This document shows, one piece after another, positions 57,059 to 64,000 of a stretch of DNA of 64,000 nt. The stretch is taken from contig JAIUOO010000005.1 in the NCBI GenBank assembly GCA_020161695.1, positions 62,001 to 126,000 of the forward strand. The letters are read 5' to 3'. The notes below the pieces were generated by a model. The model saw only the letters and a list, made by a program, of their open reading frames with translations, ran no database searches and was not told where the DNA came from. Made by a program: the position numbers and the translations under genes. The number at the start of each line of letters is the position of its first letter. Position 1 is the first letter of the stretch. Source of the stretch: Pseudomonadota bacterium (GTDB lineage Bacteria > Pseudomonadota > Alphaproteobacteria > Rhizobiales > Phreatobacteraceae).

Positions 57059-57853
57059 ATGACCGCCCGCCTGACCCTCGTCCTCCCGGCCTGCCTTGCC
57101 TTCGCACTCGCCGGCCCGACTTTCACCGCCGCCGCCTCCGACCAGCCCTTCGTGCTCGCGCAGGGCGCGCCGCTCCAGCTGGGACCGCCCGGCGGGGCCC
57201 CTGCCGCGCCGCGTCCGGGCGGTGCGCCGACCGCCTCTCCGCCGCCCCCGGCATCCGGCGGTGGGCTCGCCTCGCCGATCCGCCGGCAGGCTCCCCGGGC
57301 CGCCCGCGGCGTCGACGCCGATTCCCGCGACATTGCCACCCAGGTGAACAACTATTTCAACGGCATCCGCTTCATGCAGGGCGATTTCGTGCAGATCGGC
57401 CCGGATGGCCGCAGGACCACGGGCAAGCTCTACCTCGACAAGCCCGGCAAGATTCGCTTCCAGTACAATGCGCCGAGCCCGGTGGAGATCATCGCCGATG
57501 GCCAGTCGGTGGCCGTCCGCGACCGCCGCCTGAACACGCAGGACATCTATCCGCTGTCGCAGACGCCGCTGCGCTTCCTGCTCTCCGACCGCGTCGATAT
57601 CCTGCGCGACGCCAACGTCACCTCGGTGACGCGCGATCCCGACTACGTCATCGTCATGCTGGAGGAGCGGCAGGCGATCGGCGGCACCAACCGGCTGATG
57701 GTCCTGTTCAACGCCTCCGACCTGACGCTGCGCCAGTGGACGGTCTATGACGCGCAGGGCTACGAGACCTCGGTCGCGCTGCACAATCTCGACCAGCGGA
57801 CGCGGCCGGACCAGCGGCTGTTCCGCATCAATTACGAGCGGCTGCTGCAGTAG
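57059..57853 (+). CDS. lolA: Outer-membrane lipoprotein carrier protein LolA
   Basis: Periplasmic chaperone that carries lipoproteins from LolCDE to the outer membrane, 264 aa. Signal peptide near residues 1-26, then an unusual Pro/Gly/Ala-rich segment (about 35-85) before the lipid-binding fold. V-N-N-Y-F-N-G-I-R-F-M-Q-G-D-F-V-Q, G-K-L-Y-L-D-K-P-G-K-I-R-F-Q-Y and V-R-D-R-R-L are family marks. The low-complexity region makes it longer than the common 200-220 residues. ATG at 57059. Confidence 0.93.
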   Translation: MTARLTLVLPACLAFALAGPTFTAAASDQPFVLAQGAPLQLGPPGGAPAAPRPGGAPTASPPPPASGGGLASPIRRQAPRAARGVDADSRDIATQVNNYFNGIRFMQGDFVQIGPDGRRTTGKLYLDKPGKIRFQYNAPSPVEIIADGQSVAVRDRRLNTQDIYPLSQTPLRFLLSDRVDILRDANVTSVTRDPDYVIVMLEERQAIGGTNRLMVLFNASDLTLRQWTVYDAQGYETSVALHNLDQRTRPDQRLFRINYERLLQ

Positions 57854-57893
57854 GCGCCCCATTTGGAGGCTGCCTGGAAGCCGGCCCCCTTCA

Positions 57894-57984
57894 CGTCGTG
57901 GCCGGGCTTGCCCCGGCCATCCACGACTTGAGATGGAAGCTCCCCGGAAATTCGTGGATGCCCGGCACAAGGCCGGGCATGACG
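57894..57984. repeat. Dispersed intergenic repeat, copy 1
   Basis: 91-bp unit made of two small palindromes: GGCCGGGCTTGCCCCGGCC then GCCCGGCacaaGGCCGGGC, ending CATGACG. A second copy in the same orientation is at 58339-58428. The pattern is the widespread Hyphomicrobiales CGTGGATGCCCGG/GGGCATGACG element. Confidence 0.85.
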
Positions 57985-58014
57985 CGGTGAGATCAAAGCC
58001 GCTCAGTACATTTC

Positions 58015-58314
58015 CTAAAGTTTGACTTCCCCGTAGCAGGGCGCCTTGCCCCATAGCGCAAGGCGGTAGCCCTTCCGGAGCCCGAGGGTGAAATAGGGGT
58101 CGGCCTCGACGAGGCGCACGGCCTCGTCGCGGCTCTCCACCTCCATGACCCAGAGACCGCCTTCCCACCAGGCGTCCGGCGCGGGCCGGAGCCCGCCGCC
58201 GATGACGATGCTGTCGGCATGGGCGGCGAGGTAGTCGAAATGCGCCTGGGCGTGGTTCTTCCGCACCCAGCCGGCATCGGCATTGTCTTCGAGCAGGACG
58301 ATCCAGCGGGCCAT
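58015..58314 (-). CDS. YciI family protein
   Basis: 99-aa ferredoxin-like-fold protein. V-R-K-N-H-A-Q-A-H-F-D-Y-L carries the conserved His, I-V-I-G-G-G-L and E-A-V-R-L-V-E-A-D-P-Y the conserved D-P-Y region. YciI relatives are dehydrochlorinase-like or unknown small enzymes; no specific reaction can be given. GGGAGG lies 5 nt before the ATG at 58314, better spaced than the ATG at 58317. The gene is bracketed by two direct repeat copies. Confidence 0.9.
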   Translation of the reverse strand: MARWIVLLEDNADAGWVRKNHAQAHFDYLAAHADSIVIGGGLRPAPDAWWEGGLWVMEVESRDEAVRLVEADPYFTLGLRKGYRLALWGKAPCYGEVKL

Positions 58315-58338
58315 CATGGCCTCCCACACGCGCCAACT

Positions 58339-58428
58339 CGTCATGGCCGGGCTTGGCCCGGCCATCCACGACTTGAACACGGGATAGAAGAAAATTCGTG
58401 GATGCCCGGCCCAAGGTCGGGCATGACG
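58339..58428. repeat. Dispersed intergenic repeat, copy 2
   Basis: 90-bp near-copy of the element at 57894-57984, in the same orientation: GGCCGGGCTTGGCCCGGCC, a central A-rich segment, then GCCCGGCCCAAGGTCGGGC and CATGACG. It fills the gap between yciI and asd. Confidence 0.85.
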
Positions 58429-58442
58429 AACGCAGAAGCCGA

Positions 58443-59480
58443 TCAGGCCGCTGCCTTGGCCCGCGGCTGGATCAGCTTGCGGTTGACCAGCACCTCGGCG
58501 ATCTGCACGGCGTTCAGCGCCGCGCCCTTGCGCAGGTTGTCCGAGACGCACCAGAAGGCGAGGCCGTTCTCCACCGTCGCGTCCTCGCGGATGCGCGAAA
58601 TGTAGGTGGCGTCCTCGCCGGCGGCGTCGAGCGGCGTCGCGTAGCCGGCCGGCTCGTGCTTGTCGATGACCAGCACGCCCGGTGCCGCGCGCAGGATCTC
58701 GCGCGCCTCTTCCGGGGTGACCGGCTGCTCGCACTCGATATTGACGGCCTCCGAATGGCCGATGAACACCGGCACGCGCACGCAGGTCGCGGTCAGCCTG
58801 ATCTTCGGGTCGAGGATCTTCTTGGTCTCGACCGTCATCTTCCACTCTTCCTTCGTATAGCCGTCTTCCATGAACACATCGATGTGCGGGATGACGTTGA
58901 AGGCGATGCGGACCGGGAACTTCTTCTTCTCCGGCTCCTTCATCGAGTAGAGCGCCTTGGTCTGCAGGTCGAGCTCGTCCATGCCCTCCTTGCCGGCGCC
59001 GGACACCGACTGGTAGGTCGAGACGACGACGCGCTTGATGCCGAAGCGGTCGTGCAGCGGCTTCAGCGCCACGACGAGCTGGGCGGTCGAGCAGTTCGGG
59101 TTGGCGATGATGTTGCGCTTGGTGAAGCCGGCGATGGCGTCGGCATTCACCTCGGGCACGATCAGCGGCACGTCCGAATCGTAGCGCCAGGCCGACGAGT
59201 TATCGATGACGACGCAGCCCTGCGCGCCGATCTTCGGCGACCATTCCTTCGACACCGAACCGCCAGCCGACATCAGGCAGATGTCGGTGTCGGAGAAGTC
59301 GTAGTGCTCCAGCGCCTTCACCTTCAGCACCTTGTCGCCGAAGGAGACCTCCTGGCCGACCGAGCGGCGCGAGGCGAGCGGCACGACCTCCGAGACGGGA
59401 AACCCGCGCTCGTCGAGGATATTGAGCATTTCCCGGCCCACATTGCCCGTGGCACCGGCGATCGCGACCTTGTAACCCAT
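58443..59480 (-). CDS. asd: Aspartate-semialdehyde dehydrogenase
   Basis: NADPH enzyme of 345 aa making aspartate semialdehyde for lysine, threonine, methionine and diaminopimelate. G-A-T-G-N-V-G-R-E-M at 9-18 binds NADP, catalytic Cys130 is in N-P-N-C-S-T-A, and G-H-S-E-A-V-N holds the active-site His. Standard length. It has R-R-S-V-G near residue 38. Start ATG at 59480; the 3' end stops 14 bp before repeat copy 2. Confidence 0.97.
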   Translation of the reverse strand: MGYKVAIAGATGNVGREMLNILDERGFPVSEVVPLASRRSVGQEVSFGDKVLKVKALEHYDFSDTDICLMSAGGSVSKEWSPKIGAQGCVVIDNSSAWRYDSDVPLIVPEVNADAIAGFTKRNIIANPNCSTAQLVVALKPLHDRFGIKRVVVSTYQSVSGAGKEGMDELDLQTKALYSMKEPEKKKFPVRIAFNVIPHIDVFMEDGYTKEEWKMTVETKKILDPKIRLTATCVRVPVFIGHSEAVNIECEQPVTPEEAREILRAAPGVLVIDKHEPAGYATPLDAAGEDATYISRIREDATVENGLAFWCVSDNLRKGAALNAVQIAEVLVNRKLIQPRAKAAA

Positions 59481-59853
59481 GGAATGGCCTCTTTAGCCTT
59501 TGCAACTCTCCCCCGGGATCGGAACCGTCAATCGGTCCCGTGGCGCCCATCTCCCCGTCGGGGGAGCACCCGGTTGCGAGGACGAAGCGTCAGCCTGCCG
59601 TGCCGCCTTTGGCGACCGGCTTGGTTTTCGTCGTCGTTTTGGTGCGACCGAAAGCCATGGCTGGAATGGGTGTCCCCGGCGAAAGTGCCGTAGGGCACGG
59701 GAAAAACACGAGGTGCGGCGAAAAGTCAATCGACAAGCGGCCGCAGTCGTTTGGCTTTTCCGTTTCGCCGCCCCAGTTTAGCCCGGAAAGTTCTGGCATG
59801 AGAGCCGCGCGCGGCTCTACCAAGGCCGACGACTGGCATTTCCCGGATTGCAG
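59481..59853. other. 373-bp spacer between asd and glucan gene
   Basis: Divergent intergenic region for asd (minus) and the glucan gene (plus). It holds a CTCCCC/GGGGAG hairpin near 59551-59566 and a 22-codon minus-strand frame at 59590-59658 encoding a Lys/Thr-rich basic peptide without a convincing ribosome site. Otherwise no gene, RNA or clear promoter was recognised. Confidence 0.4.
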
Positions 59854-61437
59854 ATGATCGACACGCTGAACCGCCGCAACCTTCTCAGCCTCGCCGCGGC
59901 CGCGGGCATGGCCCCGGTGCTCGCCGGCCACGCGAAGGCGGCTGCGCCGCTGCGCTTCGGGCCGGCCAGAGCCTTCAGCTACAACGACCTGAAGACCATG
60001 GCGCGCGAACGGGCGGGCAAACCCTACCAGTCGCCGCCGAGGCCGAACCCGGACATCGTCGGCCGGATCGACTACGACAACCACGGCAAGCTGCGCTTCG
60101 ACAAGGATTCGGCGCTGTTCGGCTCCGGCCCCGGCGCCTATCCGGTCACCTTCCAGCATGTCGGCCAGTACTTCCCGAAGACCGTCACCATGCACGCGCT
60201 GGCAAACGGCCAGGCGCGCGAGGTCCTCTACGATCCCAAGCTCTTCACCATCGGCCCGGAGCATCCGGCCTCGAGCCTGCCGGCCTCGCCCTCCGCCTTC
60301 GCCGGGCTCTGGCTGCAGGAGGCGAAATCCGGCCCGTGGAAGACGCAGGAGCCCTGGGCGACCTGGCTCGGCGCATCCTATTTCCGGGCAGTTGGCGAAC
60401 TCGGCCAGGTCGGCCTGTCCGCGCGCGGCATCGCCCTCGCGCCGGGACAGGGGCCGGGACCGGAGGAGTTTCCCGATTTCGTCGCCTTCTGGATCGAGGC
60501 GGCCGAGAAGGAGAGCGATCCGACCACCCTCTACGCCCTGCTCGACGGCCCCTCGCTGACCGGCGCCTACCGGTTCCAGTGCCGGCGCGGCACGGGCGTC
60601 ATCATGGACATCGAGGCGAGCCTCAACTTCCGCAGCCGCGTCAGCCATCTCGGCGTTGCGCCGCTGACCTCCATGTACTGGTATTCGGAGACGACCTCGT
60701 CGCGCACCATCGACTGGCGGCCGGAGGTGCATGATTCCGACGGCCTGGCCATCTGGACCGGCGCGGGCGAGCACATCTGGCGGCCGCTCAACAATCCGCA
60801 GCGCACCATGACGTCGAGCTTCGTCGACAAGGGGCCGCGCGGCTTCGGCCTGCTCCAGCGCGACCGCGAGTTCCTGCACTATCTGGACGGCGTCAAATAC
60901 GAGAAGCGTCCCTCCGCCTGGGTCGAGCCGCAGGGCGACTGGGGCGACGGCGCGGTGCAGCTCGTCGAACTCAACACCGACGACGAGATCCACGACAATA
61001 TCGTCGCGATGTGGGTGCCGCACGAGCCTGCCGAGCCGGGCTCCTCGCGCGAGTTCCGCTACCGCCTGCACTGGCTGGCGGACGAGCCCTTTCCCACCTC
61101 GCTCGCCCGTGTGGTCGCGACGCGCCTCGGCCGTGGCGGCCAGCCCGGCCAGCCCCGGCCACCAGGGGTGCGGAAATTCCTCATCGAATTCAGGGGTGGC
61201 CCGCTCGCCGACCTGCCGAAGGGGACGATCCCCGAGCCGGTCATTTCGGTGTCGCGCGGCACGATCGGCGACTACAAATATACCGAAGCGGTGCCGAACG
61301 ACGTGCCGGGCCATTGGCGAACCCAGTTCGACCTCAGGGTCGAAGGCGCGGAGCCCGTGGAGATGCGCTGCTACCTCAAGGTCGGCGACCAGGTCGCCTC
61401 CGAGACCTGGCTCTACCAGTACCATCCCGGTGCGTGA
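59854..61437 (+). CDS. Glucan biosynthesis protein, OpgG/OpgD (MdoG/MdoD) family
   Basis: Periplasmic protein of 527 aa in osmoregulated glucan synthesis. The N-terminus has a Tat-type signal, L-N-R-R-N-L-L followed by an Ala-rich core and cleavage near A-K-A-A, which is more like OpgD than Sec-exported OpgG. Mature motifs: F-S-Y-N-D-L-K-T-M-A, Y-D-N-H-G-K-L-R-F, F-P-D-F-V-A-F-W and G-D-W-G-D-G-A-V-Q-L-V-E. No opgH glucosyltransferase lies in the window. ATG at 59854 is preferred to a TTG two codons earlier. Confidence 0.93.
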   Translation: MIDTLNRRNLLSLAAAAGMAPVLAGHAKAAAPLRFGPARAFSYNDLKTMARERAGKPYQSPPRPNPDIVGRIDYDNHGKLRFDKDSALFGSGPGAYPVTFQHVGQYFPKTVTMHALANGQAREVLYDPKLFTIGPEHPASSLPASPSAFAGLWLQEAKSGPWKTQEPWATWLGASYFRAVGELGQVGLSARGIALAPGQGPGPEEFPDFVAFWIEAAEKESDPTTLYALLDGPSLTGAYRFQCRRGTGVIMDIEASLNFRSRVSHLGVAPLTSMYWYSETTSSRTIDWRPEVHDSDGLAIWTGAGEHIWRPLNNPQRTMTSSFVDKGPRGFGLLQRDREFLHYLDGVKYEKRPSAWVEPQGDWGDGAVQLVELNTDDEIHDNIVAMWVPHEPAEPGSSREFRYRLHWLADEPFPTSLARVVATRLGRGGQPGQPRPPGVRKFLIEFRGGPLADLPKGTIPEPVISVSRGTIGDYKYTEAVPNDVPGHWRTQFDLRVEGAEPVEMRCYLKVGDQVASETWLYQYHPGA

Positions 61438-61450
61438 GGCGCGGCCGCGC

Positions 61451-62134
61451 TCAGGCAGCGCGGCTCGCCATGGTCACACGATTGCGCAGCCCGACCAGGA
61501 TCTCGGCGGCGCCCGGGACCGTTGCCGGCAGCACGACGGCGTGCCGCTCGGTGGCATCGTCCTCGTCGTAGCCTGCCGTTTCGGCGGCGATGCTCTCCGC
61601 CTGACGCGCACGCAGCCGGGCAAGCGTCGCCTCGGCCTCTGCCAGCGGCGCGTCGGCCATCGCGTCGAAGCCGCGCCGCCGCGCCGTGCTGTCACGCAGT
61701 TGGCGGACGACCTCTTCGGCGCGCACGATGCGTCCGGCGCGCTGGACGCGGGCGAGATGCGCTTCGGCCAGCGCGACGCCTCGGGCAAGGCGCTTGAACT
61801 CGGCGTCGCCGGCGCGCACCGCTGCGAGGCTCCACACCCGGTCAGCGGAAAGCCGCGCGATCAGCTCGGCCGACTGCTGGGCAGCCTGCCGGTTACCTTC
61901 GAGGAGGGCCTCCGCGGTGCGATGCTCGAGTACCGCGATGCGCCGGTTTGCGGCGGCGAGGCGTCCTGCCTCCGCCTGCCCGGCCGCCTCGGCCAGGGCC
62001 AGCCTGCGCCGGGCGAGGTCGAGCCTACCCTCGGCATCGGTACGCTGGCGGTCGGCCACGAGAAGCGGATGGCGTTCATCGGCGGCGGCCCGCTCGCCCC
62101 TGCTTCGCAGACGGCTCATCAGCGTCTTGAACAT
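61451..62134 (-). CDS. PspA/IM30-like membrane-stress coiled-coil protein
   Basis: 227-aa protein, almost entirely helical and coiled-coil: M-F-K-T-L-M at the start, Ala/Arg/Glu heptad-rich sequence from about 25 to 190, and a short C-terminal part (E-I-L-V-G-L-R-N-R-V). The N-terminus and overall layout fit the PspA/IM30 group that supports the inner membrane, but the family call rests on architecture more than on close identity. It is divergent from the tetR-like gene with three matching operators between them, so that regulator probably controls it. Confidence 0.7.
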   Translation of the reverse strand: MFKTLMSRLRSRGERAAADERHPLLVADRQRTDAEGRLDLARRRLALAEAAGQAEAGRLAAANRRIAVLEHRTAEALLEGNRQAAQQSAELIARLSADRVWSLAAVRAGDAEFKRLARGVALAEAHLARVQRAGRIVRAEEVVRQLRDSTARRRGFDAMADAPLAEAEATLARLRARQAESIAAETAGYDEDDATERHAVVLPATVPGAAEILVGLRNRVTMASRAA

Positions 62135-62151
62135 CGTCGTCTCCCTCGCTA

Positions 62152-62222
62152 TGAACGGCGTTCACAGATGGTGTTTACCAATCCCATGAACGATGTTCAA
62201 GCAGAATTTTGAACACCGTTCA
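62152..62222. promoter_or_regulatory. Three TGAAC-N3-GTTCA operators between pspA-like and tetR-like genes
   Basis: Perfect 13-bp dyads TGAACGGCGTTCA (62152-62164), TGAACGATGTTCA (62187-62199) and TGAACACCGTTCA (62210-62222). Centres are 35 and 23 bp apart. A fourth weaker version, TGAACATCGTCG, overlaps the pspA-like start near 62128. Arms are identical while the 3-bp centres differ, as expected for operators of one dimeric repressor. Confidence 0.85.
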
Positions 62223-62242
62223 GATTTTCTCGCGAGGACGTC

Positions 62243-62866
62243 ATGGCAACCGCCGACAAGCGCGCGAAGCTGCGCGAGGACCTGATCGACGCCGCGGAGG
62301 CGGCTGTCAGCGTCAACGGCCTGTCAGGCATCAAGGCGCGGGCGCTGGCGGAGGCCGCCGGCTGCGCGGTCGGGGCGATCTACAATGTCTTTCCCGACCT
62401 CGACGCGCTGATCTACGAGGTCAATGCCCGCACGCTCAGGCGACTGGACGCGGTCCTGGCCGGCACCACCGAAGCCGGCGACGGCCCGGAGACCGCGATG
62501 CGCAAGCTGGCGCTCGCCTATCACCGCTTCTCACGCGCCGAGCGGAGGCGCTGGACGGCGGTCTTCGCACACCAGATCCCGGACGGGGCCATGCCGCCGG
62601 AATGGTATCTCGGCGTGGTCGCCCAACTGTTCCGCCACATCGAGGTGCCGCTGGCGACGCTTCTGCCCGACAGCACGCCGGCGATGCGCAATGGCCTCGC
62701 GCGCACGCTGTTCTCGGCGTCCCACGGCATCGTCTCGCTGGGGCTGGAGGAAAAGCTCGGTCCCGCACCCGACGAAGTGATCGCCAATGCGCTGGTGGTG
62801 ATGACGCGGAGCTGGGTGCTCGGCCTGCCGGGCGCGGTCGCCCCGCCTACTCGACCCGAACGGTGA
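62243..62866 (+). CDS. TetR/AcrR family transcriptional regulator
   Basis: Repressor-type regulator of 207 aa. The N-terminal helix-turn-helix (about 10-55) has L-I-D-A-A-E-A-A-V, I-K-A-R-A-L-A-E-A-A-G and A-I-Y-N-V-F-P-D-L-D-A-L; the rest is a helical ligand-binding domain with W-x-x-V-F-A-H-Q and a Trp-rich end. The three TGAAC-N3-GTTCA sites just upstream make autoregulation and control of the divergent PspA-like gene likely. The 3' end overlaps the converging pbpC gene by 20 bp. Confidence 0.9.
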   Translation: MATADKRAKLREDLIDAAEAAVSVNGLSGIKARALAEAAGCAVGAIYNVFPDLDALIYEVNARTLRRLDAVLAGTTEAGDGPETAMRKLALAYHRFSRAERRRWTAVFAHQIPDGAMPPEWYLGVVAQLFRHIEVPLATLLPDSTPAMRNGLARTLFSASHGIVSLGLEEKLGPAPDEVIANALVVMTRSWVLGLPGAVAPPTRPER

Positions 62867-64000
62867 CGCTGGCGCTGCGGCCTTCGCCGTCGACAACCGA
62901 AAGCGTCGTGAAGCCCGGCCCGTCGGGATGGACGATGGCCTGCCGCTGCGCGCCGAACCGCACAGTGGGTCGGCCGTCGACCAGTACGGTGAACGGCGGC
63001 CGGCCGCCGGTCGTCCGGATCGCCAGCGGCTCCATCTCGCCCCGCGTCGCACCGAGATCGACATGCACGCCGTCCGGCGGGAAGGCGATCTTCAGGTCGC
63101 GCACGTCGCTGGCCTCCTCGCGCGCGGGCCCGAAGCGGCGGAGCGGTGCCGGCAGCTGCGACGCGGTCAGGGCCGGCAGCGCAGCCGGGCGCGGCGGCAG
63201 CGGCGCATAGGGGCCGAGCCGCGCGAAGGCGTCGAACAGGATGGGGGCGGCGGTGATACGGCCGGTAATGCCCGGAACCGAAGAGCCGTCCGGGCGTCCG
63301 ACCCAGACCGCCACCGTCCGCCGGCCGTCGAAGCCGACGGCCCAGGCATCGCGAAAGCCGTAGGACGTGCCGGTCTTGTAGGCGTAGCGGCCAGACTGGG
63401 CAGCCTCGGGCGCTGGCGCGTCCGCGAGGATGTCGCCGATGAACCAGGCCGAGTTCTCGTCGGCGATGGGCCGCGCGGCGGGAGCCGGCTCGCCGCGCCG
63501 CTCGGCGAGAGGCGGCATTTCCCCCCCTCGCGCAAGCCCGGCATAGAGCGCCGCGAGGTCGAACAGGCGGATGCCGACGCCGCCGAGCCCGACGGCCAGG
63601 CCCGGCACCTCGCCGCGTGGCAGGGCCGGGCGGATGCCCGCCTGTTCCAGCCGCGAATAGAAGCGCTGCGGCCCGACTCCGTCGAGCAGCGCGATGGCCG
63701 GCACGTTCAGCGACATCTGCAGCGCGGTGCGGGTCGAGACCGTGCCCTGGTAGCCGCGGTCGAAATTGGCCGGGGCATAGCTGCCGAACCGCGACGGGCG
63801 ATCCTCGATCAGCGTCTCGGGATGGGCGATGCCGGTCTCGTAGGCCATGGCATAGATCAGCGGCTTCAGCGTCGAGCCCGGCGAACGGATGGCGCGCGTC
63901 ATGTCCACCGCCCCCTGCCGCTCGTGGTCGAGCGGATCGGCCGAACCGACGCGGGCGATCACCTCGCCGGAGCGGTGGTCGATGGCGACGATGGCGCCCG
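62847..64000 (-). CDS. pbpC: Penicillin-binding protein 1C (C-terminal part; N-terminus beyond window)
   Basis: The 3' 1154 bp of a class A-type bifunctional murein synthase. Transpeptidase motifs: S-x-x-K in S-P-G-S-T-L-K-P, S-x-N in Q-M-S-L-N-V-P, and K-T-G-T-S in Y-K-T-G-T-S-Y-G. After the transpeptidase (to about 63120) comes the beta-rich BiPBP_C domain typical of PbpC, ending V-T-V-R-V-E. The reading frame continues unbroken to the window edge, where the glycosyltransferase half would lie. The end overlaps tetR by 20 bp. Confidence 0.93.
   Translation of the reverse strand, partial: GAIVAIDHRSGEVIARVGSADPLDHERQGAVDMTRAIRSPGSTLKPLIYAMAYETGIAHPETLIEDRPSRFGSYAPANFDRGYQGTVSTRTALQMSLNVPAIALLDGVGPQRFYSRLEQAGIRPALPRGEVPGLAVGLGGVGIRLFDLAALYAGLARGGEMPPLAERRGEPAPAARPIADENSAWFIGDILADAPAPEAAQSGRYAYKTGTSYGFRDAWAVGFDGRRTVAVWVGRPDGSSVPGITGRITAAPILFDAFARLGPYAPLPPRPAALPALTASQLPAPLRRFGPAREEASDVRDLKIAFPPDGVHVDLGATRGEMEPLAIRTTGGRPPFTVLVDGRPTVRFGAQRQAIVHPDGPGFTTLSVVDGEGRSASVTVRVE

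Noticed and set aside
62152..62222. Interpretation of the TGAAC-N3-GTTCA sites as SOS boxes
   Set aside because: Alphaproteobacterial LexA uses GTTC-N7-GTTC direct repeats. The sites here are inverted, 3-bp spaced and next to a TetR gene.

Overview
This 64 kb window is high-GC, densely packed chromosomal DNA of an alphaproteobacterium, most likely a member of Hyphomicrobiales (Rhizobiales). The support is the combined gene content: a short PutA with a divergent Lrp-type regulator, homospermidine synthase, heparinase-like gene next to purH, ftsK-lolA, ccmC-ccmD-ccmG and glnK-amtB. Rhizobiales-type intergenic palindromes also occur. The genus cannot be fixed from the sequence alone. I saw no rRNA, tRNA, CRISPR array, transposase, integrase or phage gene, so this looks like core chromosome.

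Layout. 0-5.3 kb: a minus-strand operon for a BMP/nucleoside-type ABC importer (binding protein, MBL-fold hydrolase, double ATPase, two permeases; the last permease runs off the left edge). 5.5-12 kb: a penicillin-acylase-family hydrolase, then the divergent putR/putA proline catabolism pair. 12-14.4 kb: an EamA exporter, a HisE-like pyrophosphohydrolase, a DUF167 protein with an unusual secretion-like tail, and YggT. 14.5-17.3 kb: a complete NMT1/THI5-type ABC importer. 17.5-22.5 kb: DUF3108, heparinase II/III, purH, YbjQ. 22.5-30.5 kb: a frameshifted UMF1-type MFS gene, a CMD-family protein, gamma-glutamyltransferase, a NylB-like serine hydrolase, TerC and a quinone oxidoreductase. 30.6-35.2 kb: YdcF, acyltransferase, uvrC, SDR. 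35.2-38 kb: an AT-richer spacer with a short, strongly Shine-Dalgarno-led reading frame, an outer-membrane beta-barrel gene, and ccmC-ccmD-ccmG. 38-43.3 kb: a secreted hypothetical, enoyl-CoA hydratase, a sulfite-oxidase-family enzyme, homospermidine synthase, and CinA/PncC. 43.4-46.7 kb: a second NMT1-type ATPase-permease pair with an amidohydrolase but no binding protein. 46.7-50.9 kb: potFGHI polyamine importer. 51-54 kb: tesB and the nitrogen-regulated glnK-amtB pair. 54-59.5 kb: ftsK, lolA, a YciI gene flanked by two repeat copies, and asd. 59.9-64 kb: periplasmic glucan protein, a PspA-family gene divergent from a TetR regulator with three matching operators between them, and the 3' part of pbpC.

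Functional themes are uptake and breakdown of nitrogenous compounds (nucleoside-like ligands, proline, polyamines, gamma-glutamyl and amide substrates, ammonium) and envelope maintenance (LolA, CcmG, OpgG-like, PBP1C, PspA). No large novel system is obvious. The most interesting signals are local: the TetR/PspA switch with three TGAAC-N3-GTTCA operators, the DUF167 fusion, the importer module that lacks its binding protein, the leader reading frame before the outer-membrane protein gene, and the repeat elements in and around the pot and yciI genes.
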